Source of the DNA: an uncultured Faecalibacterium sp.
GTDB taxonomy: Bacteria; Bacillota; Clostridia; Oscillospirales; Ruminococcaceae
Reading direction: 5' to 3'
DNA: 5,742 nucleotides
Assembly (NCBI GenBank): GCA_934503275.1
Contig: CAKSVD010000048.1
Span: 1 to 5,742 of the forward strand
Each line of letters starts with the position of its first letter. The stretch's first letter is position 1. The notes beneath the pieces are model-generated. The model was not told the DNA's origin and searched no databases. It was given only the letters and a program-made list of their open reading frames with translations. A program made the translations under genes and the position numbers. Below are positions 5,417-5,742 of this stretch, one piece after another.

Positions 5417-5424
5417 CCTCCTTT
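5417..5424 (-). promoter_or_regulatory. Shine-Dalgarno site that fixes the rnpA start
   Basis: AAAGGAGG on the minus strand ends 10 nt before the ATG at 5406-5404. It is a near-perfect anti-16S match. It supports the start MRYRPIRR and argues against the in-frame ATG at 5499, whose extra 31 residues (MPGWAFKLQK...) are unlike RnpA and cover the promoter region. Confidence 0.9.
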
Positions 5425-5456
5425 CGTCCGGGTGCACATGGGTGCACTCTTTAGCC

Positions 5457-5484
5457 AGTATATCAAAAATTTTTGCAGTTTAAA
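5457..5484 (-). promoter_or_regulatory. Candidate promoter for rnpA-yidD-yidC-jag
   Basis: The minus strand has a good -10 hexamer TATACT (5462-5457) in the AT-rich gap between the rpmH terminator and rnpA. The only -35 at proper distance is weak (TTTAAA at 5484-5479, 16 bp spacer). The -10 would place the transcript start near 5450 and give a leader of about 45 nt. The leader contains GTGCAC twice, 4 nt apart (5432-5437 and 5442-5447); because the hexamer is self-complementary these can form a 6 bp hairpin. The terminator upstream makes a promoter here functionally necessary, but the exact element is uncertain. Confidence 0.45.
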
Positions 5485-5523
5485 AGCCCATCCGGGCATT
5501 TTTACGAAAAAACTTTTGACGGG

Positions 5524-5564
5524 TAAAAAAAAAATAAGACCGCCAATGGGATATCAGCGGTCTT
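5524..5564 (-). terminator. Intrinsic terminator after rpmH
   Basis: On the minus strand an 8 bp stem AAGACCGC/GCGGTCTT (5557-5564 with 5536-5543, 13 nt loop) is followed by A, ten consecutive T and A (5535-5524). Stem plus long U-tract is the standard factor-independent terminator. It lies 50 bp after the rpmH stop and 118 bp before the rnpA start, so most rpmH transcripts should end here and rnpA should need its own promoter. Confidence 0.88.
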
Positions 5565-5613
5565 TTGTGCGCATATTCATTTCTGCGCCGGATCTCACCT
5601 GCAAGGTGTAAGA

Positions 5614-5742
5614 TCAGACAGTCAGGCTCTTGCGGCCCTTTGCACGGCGAGCATTGATGACCTTACGGCCGTTCTTGGTGCTCATGCGGGTCAGAAAGCC
5701 ATGAACTTCCTTGCGCTGACGCTTCTTGGGCTGAAAAGTTCT
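5614..5742 (-). CDS. rpmH: 50S ribosomal protein L34, 5' end cut off by the window
   Basis: The 42 visible residues read [20 protein letters not shown] and continue through [20 protein letters not shown] to TV and a TGA stop. This is the almost invariant L34 sequence, a small, very basic protein of the large ribosomal subunit that packs into 23S rRNA. The family is usually 44 residues (M-K/L-R-T-F-Q-P...), so only about the first two codons, the start and its ribosome binding site lie beyond the right edge. The gene is first in the transcription order here and is separated from rnpA by 207 bp that contain a strong terminator. In many bacteria dnaA and the replication origin lie just upstream of rpmH, so the origin is probably close outside the window (inference). 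A small imperfect hairpin (5591-5595 with 5611-5615, plus 5596-5600 with 5604-5608) overlaps the stop codon. Identification is secure. Confidence 0.97.
   Translation of the reverse strand, partial: RTFQPKKRQRKEVHGFLTRMSTKNGRKVINARRAKGRKSLTV

Noticed and set aside
5407..5499. Longer rnpA start at 5499
   Set aside because: The extra 31 residues do not resemble RnpA, cover the likely promoter, and ignore the AAAGGAGG site placed for the ATG at 5406.
1..5742. CRISPR array, tRNA/rRNA gene, transposase or prophage gene
   Set aside because: No regularly spaced direct repeats, no tRNA or rRNA signature sequences and no transposase or phage-like protein could be found on either strand.

Overview
The window is a stretch of bacterial chromosome with every gene on the minus strand. 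Read 5' to 3' along that strand the order is rpmH (cut by the window edge), rnpA, yidD, yidC, jag/khpB, mnmE. This is the conserved gene cluster that flanks the replication origin and dnaA in many Firmicutes. The high GC content, Firmicutes-type proteins, strong AGGAGG-like ribosome binding sites and a single-subunit YidC without the large proteobacterial periplasmic domain suggest a GC-rich Clostridia member. My best guess is an Oscillospirales/Faecalibacterium-like gut bacterium. That is inference from composition and protein style, not from a database match.

Layout from the right edge: rpmH (ribosomal protein L34) ends at 5614 and is followed by a strong U-tract terminator (5524-5564). A probable promoter near 5457-5484 then starts the rnpA-yidD-yidC-jag unit. 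rnpA and yidD overlap by 4 bp (GTGA). A 493 bp gene-free gap follows, filled mostly by a chain of hairpins (4284-4620). Then come yidC and jag, 18 bp apart. The unit closes with a 16 bp stem terminator (1901-1939). The next gap (1545-1965) holds a second copy of part of the hairpin element, a palindrome-rich promoter region and a structured leader for mnmE. mnmE ends at 174, and positions 1-173 hold a second copy of the other part of the element.

Functional logic: L34 and RnpA (RNase P protein) serve translation and tRNA 5' maturation. YidD, YidC and the RNA-binding protein Jag/KhpB belong to membrane protein insertion and cell-envelope control. MnmE modifies the tRNA wobble uridine. The protein content is ordinary.

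The unusual part is between the genes. Two dispersed repeat modules each occur twice in this 5.7 kb. Module 1 (1725-1858 and 4284-4405) keeps its flanks and a TGCG loop but has different 16 bp stem sequences, both perfectly paired, next to a pair of interleaved helices with pseudoknot topology. Module 2 (1-168 and 4524-4620) is a CCAG...CTGG hairpin followed by a CTTTT-type hairpin, again with a compensated base pair. They look like a non-coding, structure-conserving repeat family.
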